64,000 nt of DNA, taken from positions 7,842,194-7,906,193 of the forward strand of contig CM039192.1 in NCBI GenBank assembly GCA_008360975.2, written 5' to 3'. Below, in pieces: positions 1 to 9,404 of the stretch. This DNA is from Lichenostomus cassidix (lineage: Eukaryota > Chordata > Aves > Passeriformes > Meliphagidae). The notes under the pieces were generated by a model. That model ran no database searches, was not told where the DNA came from, and worked only from the letters and a program-made list of their open reading frames with translations. The position numbers were made by a program, and so were the translations under genes. Within the stretch, counting starts at the first letter, position 1. Each line of letters starts with the position of its first letter.

Positions 1-257
1 CTGCTCTCAGGAGGTGAGCTGATGTTCAAGTTTCTTCAAATAAAATTCCCTTATCATAACAGATCACTGTGACCCTTACCCAGAGCTCACCAAACAGCCC
101 TTCAGGTATTTACCAACACCAGCCAAATCCAGAAAGGGCATCCCAGCAGAACACATGACTGAGACATTATTGGTACCAAGTTATCTGCAGCATCAGCATT
201 TGTGGTTCCATCTTCAGACCAAGACAGGATAAACATGAAATTTGCAGTATATAGTGC

Positions 258-290
258 AATATATAAATATATATATATGCATATATATTA
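258..290. repeat. AT dinucleotide microsatellite
   Basis: An imperfect run of alternating A and T, broken by a few A-rich units and one GC. Simple low-complexity DNA, likely polymorphic. Confidence 0.8.
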
Positions 291-1037
291 TTAAGGATGG
301 TTGACCCTCTACAACTTTGGCATATGGATTTCAGGTTATCTCCTGAAAAGGAGTACTACCTTAGGGTTTGAATAAAAACAGAGGAGACAACAGTTTGGGC
401 ATTATTAATTCTTATGCTGCTGTCAGCCACCAAATTAAGACAACTTTGGTCACACTGTTCTTACAACACAAAACATTTATTATTGTTATCATTAATTTCA
501 TTAATTGAATGAATACATGCACCAAAAAAATCACAAAAGTTCTTCATTGGAAGACGTGTGTAGATTAAATTCTGCAAGCTTTTGAAAGTCATTCACATTC
601 TCCAAAAAGTACTTAAGCAATCATCAACCTGAAAGGCCTTGGGAATTGCAGATCTTTAGCATTATTTAGGAGTCCAAAGCACACACCAAACTGTATCCAG
701 CTAGGGCTGTATAAACAGGGCACAAGCTACTTGTAGTATAAAAAGTAGCTAGAAAATGTATACAAGAATTAATAAAGGAGGATGTACTAAAGCTCAAATA
801 TTTTTATAGACTATTTAAGAAATTCTAACTTATGAGTCTTTCATCATTCTCATTCTAATTACCAATTCAGCCTAAGGAAGGCCAAAAATAGGTGCTGAAT
901 GCCACTTCCCACAAGAACAGCTGCATGGCCAAGACATGATAATATTCAACAATCAAGTACTGCTTCTCTAGTCCTCTGTTCATGTTTGTGACAGAATTGA
1001 CACCTATAAATATAATAATTGCTTTATTTTCACCATA

Positions 1038-1218
1038 CATAGAACCATGATGTTAAGGGGTTGGAAGAGGTTGGTTAAAGATACATCCCAATCCCCTCTG
1101 CCCTGGGCAGGGACATCTCCCACTAGACCAGGTGTTCAAGGCTTATCCAACCTGGCCTGGAGCACCCCCAGGGCTGGGACATCCCCAGCCTCCCCGGACA
1201 ACCTGTTCCAGTGTGTAC
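1038..1218 (-). repeat. CR1 LINE 3' fragment
   Basis: The left edge carries the TAGAACCATGA-type inverted form of the CR1 3' terminus. It is followed by the familiar CR1 tail text (a grouping around CCCCTCTGCCCTGGGCAGGG and a later ACCTGTTCCAGTG). The terminus at the left means the element is in minus orientation. It is a short, 5'-truncated, inactive copy in a probable intron. Confidence 0.85.
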
Positions 1219-1781
1219 ATTAACTGGGAGACTTATAAAAACCTTAATACTGGCATTTTCACGGTTACATCTTGAAACTCGGCCCAAAGCACCAGCTGCC
1301 TACCGGGCAGTCCCGGGCAGAGCTCGCAGACAGAAAGTCACCACAAATGAGTTTCCTGGGCCCACATAAGAAATCCCGAGAGCTTCCAGGGGGCAGAGCT
1401 CCGCTGGCAGCCTCAGGGCTCCCCAGGGCTGAAGGCTGAAGCAGCAGCTTCCCCTTGCGGAGCGCACACAGGCCCCGCTCCGCGAAGGGTTCTGCCCTAC
1501 CTGCTTTGACACCAGGTTTAAAAAAAAAAACACCACCCAAACGAAACACACGCTCCACAAGCGGGGGTTCTCTGCTGGCTTTTTCACAGAGCTCGCCTGT
1601 TGTAACACCGAACCCGCCGCAAAAAGGGCACGGGAGAGGGATGTCCCCCCTCCGGCAGCCGCAGGCAGCCCGAGTGCTCGGCTGGGGGACTCGGACCGGA
1701 CCGGCGGGAATGAAATGTGCCGGGATCTCGGCCAGGGGGTCCCATCCCGGTCCCACCCCGGCCCCACCGCCCCTCTCTCAC

Positions 1782-1840
1782 CTCCGCCAGGCCCAGCCGC
1801 CCGCTCGAGCGCCGCGCCGCCCCGCCCCTTACGCCTTATT
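1782..1840 (-). other. RFWD3: Candidate non-coding first exon of the left gene (RFWD3 by synteny)
   Basis: On the minus strand, GCGGAG is followed by GTGAGAGA at 1781 downward, a strong splice donor inside the CpG island just downstream of the CCAAT array. An untranslated first exon here would match the known human RFWD3 structure. A weaker alternative donor (AAGCAG then GTAGGG) lies at 1500. The start site, and hence the upper boundary, cannot be fixed. The gene name rests on synteny alone. Confidence 0.4.
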
Positions 1841-2126
1841 GGCTGGCCTCGACCCCCGCGCCTGCTGCCATTGGGCGAGCCGGAGATAGTTCCGCCCTCT
1901 TATTGGCCAGTCGGTCTGTCCGTCTGTACGACGGACCTGGGGATGACCGGGGCGAGAGGCAGGGCAGTAGAGCCTCCTCTGATTGGTCAAGGCGCCTCAG
2001 GGAAGGCTAGCTGATTGGGTAAGGAGAACCCTGACGGCATAGGGGGCGGGGAAAGAGGGGAGGAGCGAGATTTCATTGGCGGAGCCGCAGAGGCGCGAAA
2101 AGAGCGGGAACGCAAATTGATTCAAA
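1838..2126 (-). promoter_or_regulatory. CCAAT-box array with E2F and CHR-like sites
   Basis: Six ATTGG motifs (CCAAT on the minus strand) start at 1838, 1870, 1902, 1982, 2014 and 2075. Three of the five intervals are exactly 32 bp. Further upstream relative to the minus-strand gene are a perfect E2F consensus GCGCGAAA at 2093-2100, a second E2F-like GCGGGAA at 2104-2110, and TTCAAA (the CHR core) at 2121-2126. A GC box lies at 2042-2050. NF-Y sites about 32 bp apart, with E2F and CHR elements, are a known architecture of cell-cycle and DNA-repair promoters, which would suit RFWD3. Confidence 0.7.
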
Positions 2127-2194
2127 GCGGGGGGGGAGATGGGCGTGGCGTTGCTGTGGCGACGGCGCGGCCGCGCTGGGGTGGGCCGGGAGAG

Positions 2195-2370
2195 CCGGGG
2201 GGGAACTGGGAAAGTCCGGGGGAACCGGTGGGGAGGCAAAGGGAAGTCTGGGGGGAAGCTGGGGGCAGACCGGGGAGAGCCGGGCGGAACCGCGAGGGAA
2301 GCTGAGGGGAACCAGGGGGGAACCGGAAAGGATTTGGGGGGAACCGGGGGAGAGCCCAAGGCGAGGCGGA
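2195..2370. repeat. G-rich degenerate minisatellite
   Basis: Repeated short variants of CCGGGGGAAC (GGGGGGAACTGGG, GGGGGAACCGG, GGGGGGAACCGGGGG) run for about 170 bp, with many runs of four or more G on the plus strand. It lies between the left promoter and the MLKL 3' end. G-quadruplex or R-loop potential is inferred. Confidence 0.7.
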
Positions 2371-2398
2371 GGGGCTGCAGAGGAGCCGGGCCCAGGAG

Positions 2399-2775
2399 AA
2401 TCACAGAATGGGTCAGGCTGGAGGGGACCCAGTGCGTCATCTGGTCCCACTCCCTGCTCAAGCAGGATAGTCCTAGAGCACGTTGCACAGGTTGTGTCCA
2501 GATGCTTCCGGAATATCTCCAGTGAGGGAGACTCCACACCCTCTCTGGGCAAGGTTCCAGTGCATGATCACTCGCACAGTAAGGAAGTTCTTCCTCATGC
2601 TCAAGTGGAACTTCCTGTGTATCTGTTTCTGCCCGTTGCCTCTTGTCCTATTGCTGGGCAGAGTTTGGTCCATCCTCTGGGAGCTGTCTTCAAATACTGG
2701 CAGACACTGATGGCGTCCCTTCTCAGTCGTCTCTTCTCAGGCTGAACAGGCTCAACCCCCTCAACCTTTCCTTGT
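2399..2775 (-). repeat. CR1 LINE fragment
   Basis: The left edge reads AGAATCACAGAATGG, the inverted CR1 terminus, followed by the standard CR1 3' region (GGAAGTTCTTCCTCATG and GGCTGAACAGGCTCAACCCC are recognisable). Minus orientation, about 375 bp, 5'-truncated. It occupies most of the space between the MLKL stop codon and the left promoter. Confidence 0.88.
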
Positions 2776-2986
2776 AAAATAAACTGTCTGTTCCATCCCT
2801 CTGTCCCCCCAAGCTTCCTGCTGGCCTCCCTTCAAGCCCCTCACCCTCCAGCTGCCTCCGAGGTGACCCCAGGCACCACAGAAACAAACACACGTGTACT
2901 GAGCCATCAGTCTCTGCGAGGGGAAAATGGGGCGAGTGACACCCCTGGGCTTGCTGCCCCTGGTCACCCAGCCCCGTTTTCCACAG
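2776..2986 (-). other. MLKL: MLKL 3' UTR and short spacer
   Basis: About 210 bp between the MLKL stop codon and the CR1 copy. No AATAAA or ATTAAA is visible on the minus strand here or down to about 2130, so the cleavage site could not be placed. Confidence 0.4.
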
Positions 2987-3039
2987 TTAACTTCCTTGGT
3001 TTCTGCTTTTCTCCAGGTCAGCCAGGGAGTCTACAATCT
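2987..3039 (-). CDS. MLKL: MLKL coding exon 10 and stop (residues 469-485)
   Basis: Too short to show as a long frame. It was found because the acceptor TTTTGCAG, the required phase, and [17 protein letters not shown] followed by TAA (2987-2989) fit the expected human-like ending DEILKKLSTF. The intron before it is 1.1 kb. Confidence 0.88.
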
Positions 3040-6000
3040 CTGCAAAACACAAGGATGGCATTAATCAACACAGAGTATTTGTTGTAGGCTTGTTTGGGTT
3101 TTTTTAACAGATGAGAATATGGCTTTCCCTCACTGATAAGGGCCAGGACACTGAGTCACAGTCTCGTCGAGCAGCACAAAAGGGCAGGGATTAGCAGGGA
3201 ACAGGCCTGAGCAGACAGCACAACCTAAGGAGCCCAAACAGAGGTAGTGGTGTTTATGGAAAAACCCTTGGGAACAGCTACAACAAGCTGTGCTTCCAGT
3301 TCAGCACCACACAGTGGTGGGTGCTGGGTTAGGGTCATATTAGAGTAATAAAGCCACGCTGTTTCCTCAGTGTGGCTTTGCCAATATCTCAGATGACATT
3401 TTGGCGTTTTCACTTCAGCCAGGGCGATTCCCTGTGCCAGAGTCTGGTGAGGGAGGTGCTGGTGGGTGAAGGAAGCACAAAGACATGACACACAGTGGTT
3501 TCTTATGCACATTTCCCACATCTCCTGTATGGACCTGGTCCTATAGGATAGAGTGGATGAGATTGAAAGAAGTTTTTTCCCTTTAGACAGATGAACTGAG
3601 GGAAGAGTATGACCTCTGTGACTCCAAACACACCAGAAAGCCACACAGTTCCTCTATCTTTTCCTGATGTTTCTGTTATATCTTCTGATGGAGACTATTT
3701 AATTGTCTGACTAGACACAAAGCAGCTTCAGAGGTGGTGAAAACTTCCCTGTCATAGAGCTATGTCCATAACTGGAATTTACTGCTCAAAGCCCAAGGCA
3801 GGAAATGTTCCTGCAGAGTGTTGTGGCTGCTCCTCCTGCTTATGGGATCTGCAGGACCTAATGGGGATTTACCCACAGCCTCTACTTCCAGTTCAGTGCT
3901 TGTCTGAGAGAAAAAGCTACTTATATGCAATGCCAAATGAACAAACAGCCTGGTGATTATTGTCATGGAATGGGTAGATAAATGTTAATGCATGAGGTCT
4001 GGAACTGGGGGACTTGTTAGCAGTAAAAGGAAGGTCAAGACAGGATCCCAAAACACAAAGCCAGGCAAATTAATTTGGGAAATAAGGGGCAAACTGACTG
4101 CTAAGGTAGCCGATTGAAGGATACAAAGGGCCTGTGGAGCAGATGTCCAGAGCACTTACCCTCAGCAGAAGGGCGTTGGGAAGGGTCAAAGGCCCGGCAC
4201 TGTTCAATTACTTTCCTCAGGTCTTCAGGACAATCTTCCCCAAGAGGGTCCCAGTAATGGTGGTTGCAGATTTTCTCCACAATCTCCTCAGGAGTGCAGC
4301 CTAGAAACCACGTGCAAGCAGGAATGTCAGGATGGAGTTCTGCTGCCACAGGAGGGTGCTGGGGAGGAAACCCAGCACGAAACCATGCCAAGAGCCTGTC
4401 TGCAGCCTCTGGCAGGGAGAAGCCAGCAGGGAAGTGACCCAAACACCGTCTGCAATGAATCCCACCACATTTTGCATGACACCGTTTGGCTCCACTAGAG
4501 CCAGAAGATATTTTTATGCTTAAATGCACAGGAACATCCAATAGAAACAAAATTATTTGCATGTTTGTGGTTTAAGCATTTTTTAAGCTTTACTACAAGC
4601 TGTACTTTACTATACTGGAGTTCCAGGAGAAGCTCTGAAGCTGTCATGCAGAGCCAGGCACAGCAGGCACTGCCTCTGGGACCTGCATGGGATGCTCAGG
4701 GAAGGAGCAGGGAGCATCCAATGCCAGGCAGGACCCACAGTGCCATGTGGCTTTTGCACAGGGAACTACATACTTCTCTCTCACCTTCAAATGGAATTTT
4801 GGAGGTTGCAATCTCTGCCAGAACGATCCCAAAGCTGGAAGGACACAAGCAAGAGTCTCAGCATTCATTCCACCATGTATTCCTCACTTCTAATGGAGAG
4901 GACTGTTGGAAACACCTGCTTATGTGTTGGAGGACTGGAAACACCTGCTTATGTGTTCAATTAAACCTGGCCTCTTTCCATAGCTCAGCAGCTGCTCTGG
5001 CAGACACCTGCCTGCTTGCAGGCATCTCTCCTGGGAGGGACAGACACACCTGTATATTTCACAGGGCCTCTTGTAAGGGTAGTTGATGTCTTTCAGGTTC
5101 TCCGGAGCAATGTAAGCCAACATAGAGACTTGTTTCCAGTTCTTCTTGGCTTTCCTCTTGATGGATGATTCTGTTTCACACAGCTCAAATCCTGACAGCT
5201 GATTGAGAGAATGAGAGAGAGAAAAAGAGAAGTAGAAACTTGTGGTGCAGCTGGGGACTGCCCTGAGATGGAGAAAACAGTGAGATGCCCTGGGCAGCAA
5301 AGGTAGCTGTGCAGCCATGTGTGCTGCCCAGCACAGGTCTCTTCCTGCACGCAAAACCAGAGGTGAAGGCAGGTGAATTGCTCCAGCTTCAGCTCATCCC
5401 AGGGTGGATGCTTCAGAAACACTCCCTTTGCTGATGATCAGATCAAGATAGGGAGGATTAAGTGCCATAGGTGATAGGGGAGATGGCACTACCCCATTTT
5501 ATCCTGGACCATCACAATTCCCTTCAGTGTTGGTGGAGGGAGACATCCACATAACCATTCAAAACTCCTAAAGGCATTTTCAAATGTGGTGCTTACCTTC
5601 ACACAGTAATCCCCAGCCACCAGGAACTTGCTACTGCAGATGCAGCCATGGAGTCGGGACTTCTCCCCCGTCTGGTGCAACCTGCAGATGGATGGAACCA
5701 AGAGCAACACATGATGATGATGATGGACCCATCCCCAACTCAGCACTCCCTCCTGCCATGAAGGGAATGACTGACATGCATCCAGAGAAGCCAGCAGCTT
5801 GCTGCCTGTCTTGGTGGATCAACCCTGCCAAGCCAACCTTTCCAGGAGGAGCTGGAAGAGTCACTGTGGGCAAAACAGCAAGCTTGTGGATGGGCAGGAC
5901 CTGTAAGAACTGGCCATGCTGTTGGGTGCTTCCAAATCTGCCTTGTGGATCTGGGGAAGGGGATTTCCCCTTTCCAGGCCCTTGCAGGGGACTTTCCAGG

Positions 6001-7705
6001 CCTTTGTAGGGGACAGTGACCAGGGTAGATGGGTGCTACTGCATCCAAATCCACTACCTACCTCTTCACCACCCTCTCGTCCCAGTGTCCTGAGGTGGTG
6101 TCACTGGGAAACAGTGTCTAACAGGATACCACTGCTTACTCGGAGATACCAGGAAGCTGTGCATGGCTTTTGGATCATCAGGCGGACTTACTGATTCATA
6201 AAGGTGCTCACCTGTAAAGGCCTCTGGCAGCTCCCAGTGCCATCCGAATGCGGATGTCCCAGGAAAGGTGCTGGTGCTTGTTCAGCACATCCCGCAGCGT
6301 CCCGTGCTTGCAGTACTCCATGACGATGGAGAAGCAGGGGCTCCCATCTGCAAAGCAAAAGCAGCCTGCCTTGTGCCACCTCTTGGGAGGGGACAACAAA
6401 CCATCTGCCACTGGCTAGGGCTGGGGAGAGGCAGGGGACGAAAAGGATGATATTATTGACACCCCTACCGTTCTCCTCAATGCAGATCCCATACATGCGC
6501 AGGATGTTTGGAGATTCAAACTTCTTCAGGGTCTGAATCTCCTTCTCAAAGATGTCTCTCACTTTGCTGTGGAAAAGGACAGTGTGGTGAGATCCCTGGA
6601 ACAAGGCATGGCATGGTGCTATGCTACACTCCCAGGGGGCACACTTGCTCCCACCCAGGACTCACACTGGATCAGTGGTCAGTGGGCTCTTGAAGGTTTT
6701 GATGGCAACAGGGTACTTGAGGTACTCGCCCTCATAAAGGTCATAGCTCTCAGTGTCCTGCAGGTGCCTGTGGAAAGTGAGCTGGTCCCTCTTGATCTCA
6801 GTGATGTCTTCTCTTTTGCCAACATTGACCTTCTTCAAGCCTGCTCCAGCCATATGCCAGAAGGGAACAAAGGATGTGTAAGGCAGGGCTCGGGGGGAAA
6901 GGACACAGTGCACAGGGTGCAGGTGGTGTGACAGCGACTTACGCTCCATCTCACGGATGACTTTGTTTAGCTCGCTTTGCATCCAGTCTACCTTGCTCTC
7001 CATACACTGCCTGTCGATGTAGATCTCCTCAGCCACATCTTCAGGCTCCTCAGTACCTGGGGAGAGAAACAAGCAGAGGTTGGGCTGTCGGATGAACAAG
7101 CTGGGCTGTGTGATTTGTTTTTCTCACAGTTTAAATGCCCCTTTGACTCTCTGTGACCATCAAGCCAGAGCTGGGCAGCAACTGGAGCAGTTGGAGGGCA
7201 GGGCCAACCACCAGTATCATGGAAAGAGGGTTTGCTAAATGCACTTACTTGCAATCACCTGATCCAAGAAAGCTCTGTCATCCCTCAGATCCTCAGCATC
7301 CTGCCTGCGACATATCTTTGCCTGGAAAGCTTCCAGGAAAGCCTGCTTCTGCTCTGCCTGCAGCAGGAGCGAGAGCCCCTGGGCAATGTCCTCCAGGCTT
7401 TCGTTCACCCAGACAAACTCCTCACCAGCACTTCGAGCTCGCAGGAACTTCTGAATCCAGCTGGTCTGGCTGTATTTCATCACCAGTTTCTGGGCTTCCC
7501 CCAGTGCCTGGAGCAGTTTTTTCATCAGTTCCTCTTCGTGGTGGGAGATGTGCTGTTTTGGCTGAGCCCTGAGGATCCTCACAGGCTCCAGCAGGATCTG
7601 GATGCGCTCCACGAGGCGTTGGCACTGGTGCTTACAACACTTCACCTGCTCAAATTGGGCGTAGATGGCCTGGGCCACAGAGAGGACCCTCTCCACGATG
7701 TCCAT
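2987..7705 (-). CDS. MLKL: Mixed lineage kinase domain-like pseudokinase, complete 10-exon coding region
   Basis: MLKL is the terminal effector of necroptosis: once activated it oligomerises and permeabilises the plasma membrane through its N-terminal four-helix bundle. Ten coding exons join in frame to 485 codons (human has 471). Residues 1-150 form the helical bundle with the [10 protein letters not shown] signature, 151-195 the brace helices, and 200-480 the pseudokinase domain. The VAIK lysine is Lys238. The catalytic loop reads HGC at 338-340 in place of HRD, and the DFG position is GFE at 358-360, as expected for MLKL. RPSAE near the end matches the usual kinase-tail motif. The start was chosen at 7703-7705 because MDIVERV aligns with the human N-terminus and has a good Kozak context. 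FA2H ends about 700 bp upstream of the probable first exon. No frameshift is seen. Confidence 0.96.
3040..4159 (-). other. MLKL: MLKL last intron
   Basis: 1.1 kb with canonical ends. I see no repeat family, RNA gene or extra exon in it. Confidence 0.8.
4160..4300 (-). CDS. MLKL: MLKL coding exon 9 (residues 422-468)
   Basis: Encodes the C-lobe with [20 protein letters not shown] and DPSQRPSAE, closely matching the human C-terminal region. Confidence 0.95.
4785..4834 (-). CDS. MLKL: MLKL coding exon 8 (residues 405-421)
   Basis: A 50-bp exon encoding [17 protein letters not shown], the kinase helix F motif. Splice sites CTTCCAG and GTGAGAG. Confidence 0.93.
4905..4960. repeat. Two-copy tandem repeat in an MLKL intron
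   Basis: GGAAACACCTGCTTATGTGT occurs twice about 30 bp apart, each copy preceded by a GAGGACTG-like stretch. It lies between coding exons 7 and 8 and looks like a recent slippage duplication. Confidence 0.85.
5050..5198 (-). CDS. MLKL: MLKL coding exon 7 (residues 356-404)
   Basis: Encodes the GFE pseudo-DFG motif and a basic activation loop ([12 protein letters not shown]), then the APE equivalent YIAPE. Ser366-Ser367 align with the human RIPK3 phospho-sites Thr357-Ser358. Confidence 0.95.
5597..5681 (-). CDS. MLKL: MLKL coding exon 6 (residues 327-355)
   Basis: Encodes the degenerate catalytic loop [11 protein letters not shown]. Human MLKL reads HGK at the first three positions, so the Lys is replaced by Cys340 here. 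Confidence 0.94.
6212..6347 (-). CDS. MLKL: MLKL coding exon 5 (residues 282-326)
   Basis: Encodes the hinge ([16 protein letters not shown]) and helix D/E start (ALGAARGLY). Acceptor TTTGCAG, donor GTGAGCAC. Confidence 0.95.
6469..6566 (-). CDS. MLKL: MLKL coding exon 4 (residues 249-281)
   Basis: Encodes the alpha-C helix region. [20 protein letters not shown] is almost identical to the human sequence and supplies the Glu that pairs with the VAIK lysine. Confidence 0.95.
6666..6840 (-). CDS. MLKL: MLKL coding exon 3 (residues 191-248)
   Basis: Start of the pseudokinase domain, containing the YPVAIKTF motif with ATP-site Lys238. The donor was placed at GTGAGTCC (not the GTGTGAG two bases earlier) because only that choice restores the frame in the next exon. 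Confidence 0.94.
6943..7056 (-). CDS. MLKL: MLKL coding exon 2 (residues 153-190)
   Basis: Encodes the acidic, helical brace region that links the bundle to the pseudokinase domain. Acceptor CCCCAG, donor GTAAGTCG. It begins with two bases of a split Ser codon and ends with the first base of an Arg codon. Confidence 0.94.
7249..7705 (-). CDS. MLKL: MLKL coding exon 1 (residues 1-152)
   Basis: Encodes the four-helix bundle and the loop after it. The frame stays open upstream to 7939, but homology favours the ATG at 7703-7705. The donor at 7248 downward is GTAAGTGC. A probable acceptor (CCCCAG) ends at 7729, leaving 23 bases of 5' UTR in this exon. Confidence 0.95.
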
Positions 7706-7728
7706 GCTTGCAGCAAAGGGCTTGGCTG

Positions 7729-8581
7729 CTGGGGATGTGGGCTGGCAGTGTCTGGTGCGGGTAAGCCTCAGGTGCTGCTTGGAGATCAGCTGGATACAGC
7801 TCTTCCACGCCTTCCACCCTGAGGAACAGCCCTGATATAGCACACCATCCTCCCACAGCCCCTCACATCTCCAGCTGCTTTGCTTTCTCTGCTTTGCCCG
7901 GCACCGCGGCTCCCCATGCAGACTGGAGCAGGTGCACACAGAGACATCAGTAGCAATGGTAGTGGCACATCTTTCACTGCACTAGCAAGAGATGTTTTGG
8001 CTTGATTTATGTACATTAATTTACTGTGAGCTATCCCAGAGAGCTTCCACACAGAGGAGCAGGGACATCAGTGACACAAGGAGCATCTCCTGGGCAGCGT
8101 TCCCAGCTCTGGCCCCGCATCACCTTGGGGTCCTGCCCACAGAGCCTGCATCTTTGACTGTAAAGATCTGTTTTCATTTCTACCCAAAGTATCTCTCTGT
8201 GGTCACCCATCTAATAAAGGCTTGCACATCTTCACAGCCCCATCAATCCCAGCTTCTGCACATTTTCTCCCCATAGCTCTGTTCTGCCCACTTAAGATTT
8301 TAAATCAAGCTCATCGTTTTGGGGATGTATTCAGCCTCCCCACAGGAACGGTCCCTGCTCCCCAGCCCACATCCAGATAACAGGGACAGAAAACCACCCC
8401 TGTAGCAGGGAAATTAGCAGCAGCCACCTGCACCATTGATGCAGCCAGAGCTAAGAGAGGGATGCCAGGCTCTACAGGCTGAAAACAAGATGGAAACACA
8501 CCCAGAAACCAGCAGCAGCCACTCTCCCGTCCTCTTCAGGCTCTCCAGCACAATCCCTGAGGAAGAATCTCGTTCACTTAC
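7729..8581 (-). other. MLKL: Probable MLKL 5' UTR intron
   Basis: Between the candidate untranslated exon and the start-codon exon. No homology-bearing frame or repeat is recognised. Confidence 0.45.
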
Positions 8582-8690
8582 CAAGAGAAACCGGCTGCTT
8601 CCTGGTCCTGCTTTGCTGACCTCGGCTGCCTCTGCAGACTGGAGGGGCAAGGCAGGACGAGCATGGGTTTAAAGGGTGTCACAGCGGAAG
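8582..8690 (-). other. MLKL: Probable MLKL untranslated first exon and promoter
   Basis: On the minus strand TTTCTCTTG is followed by the strong donor GTAAGTGAACG at 8581 downward, 0.85 kb upstream of the start-codon exon. A TTTAAA element at 8668-8673 could serve as a TATA-like box, in which case the transcribed exon would be shorter than given. Human MLKL also has an untranslated first exon. The upper boundary is a guess. Confidence 0.4.
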
Positions 8691-9404
8691 GGACATTGTG
8701 CAACCCACTGCAGCTTCCCACGCCATGACGGCTCCCAGTTCCAGGAAAGCTATTTGGGGTATCCCCACGGGCTGTATGCCCTTGTGCTGGGTTTTACCTG
8801 GTGGAAGAAGGAATTGCCCACAGGAAGTGCAGGGGATGAAGAGGATGGGGAGGTTGTGCCCCCATGTATTGATGCTTCTGCTATTTCAAGCACCACAACC
8901 CATTCTTCCCTGCTGTCGGCGGTGGAAAGGCTCACCCAGGGCATTGTAACACTCACAGCAAGGTCTCTGTGTCCTGCTGAACTTCCTGCACCTGCAGCAA
9001 GACCCTCCAGAGCACACCCCTGCTCTTCTCCCCACCCCTGAGGCCCAGGACCCCCCAGCACCAAAGGAGTCAGGCTGTGGGCACCTGTGCTGGAAATAGC
9101 GCTTGACCTCTGTTGGGAGCACAGGAAGTTCTGCAGGCAGCTTCGTCAGAGGGCCAGACTGATTTTGGGAAACTTTGGGGAGCATGTGACACTATTGCCC
9201 AAATTCACAGAAGTGAGTGGCAGCCTCTGCTTACCCAGAGCCCTGGCGTCACACAGGTTTGCTGATTTCCCCTGCAAAGCTCCTCCCTCACTGTGGTTGA
9301 TGAGGGGAGCCAGGAACAGTGGCTCCAAGGGCCATCAGCACCTGGAAAGGGACACACCGAGGGTGGGAGAACATGCGAGCAGCCCCGGGGGATACATTTG
9401 CCAG
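8691..9404. other. Short MLKL-FA2H intergenic spacer
   Basis: About 700 bp separate the FA2H cleavage region from the probable MLKL first exon. It must hold the MLKL promoter. No convincing interferon-response element or CpG island was seen in it. Confidence 0.5.

Larger units (their letters stand above)
1..1781 (-). other. Non-coding stretch, probable first intron of the left-hand gene (RFWD3 by synteny)
   Basis: No open frame with recognisable homology lies in this stretch. It begins AT-rich (to about 1250) and becomes CpG-rich towards the promoter at 1782-2130. If the donor-like site at 1777-1781 is used, this is the first intron of a minus-strand gene whose coding exons lie left of the window. 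The name RFWD3 comes only from the conserved order RFWD3-MLKL-FA2H-WDR59; no RFWD3 coding exon is visible. Confidence 0.45.
1560..2380. promoter_or_regulatory. CpG island at the left promoter
   Basis: Very GC-rich with dense CpG, flanked by AT-richer DNA on the left and a CR1 copy on the right. It contains the CCAAT array, GC boxes (for example around 2042-2050) and the candidate first exon. Such islands mark promoters of broadly expressed genes. The orientation of every CCAAT box (reading CCAAT on the minus strand) fits a minus-strand gene. Confidence 0.75.

Noticed and set aside
7232..7822. 196-codon open frame on the plus strand
   Set aside because: Exact antisense shadow of MLKL coding exon 1; no domain and no splice logic of its own.
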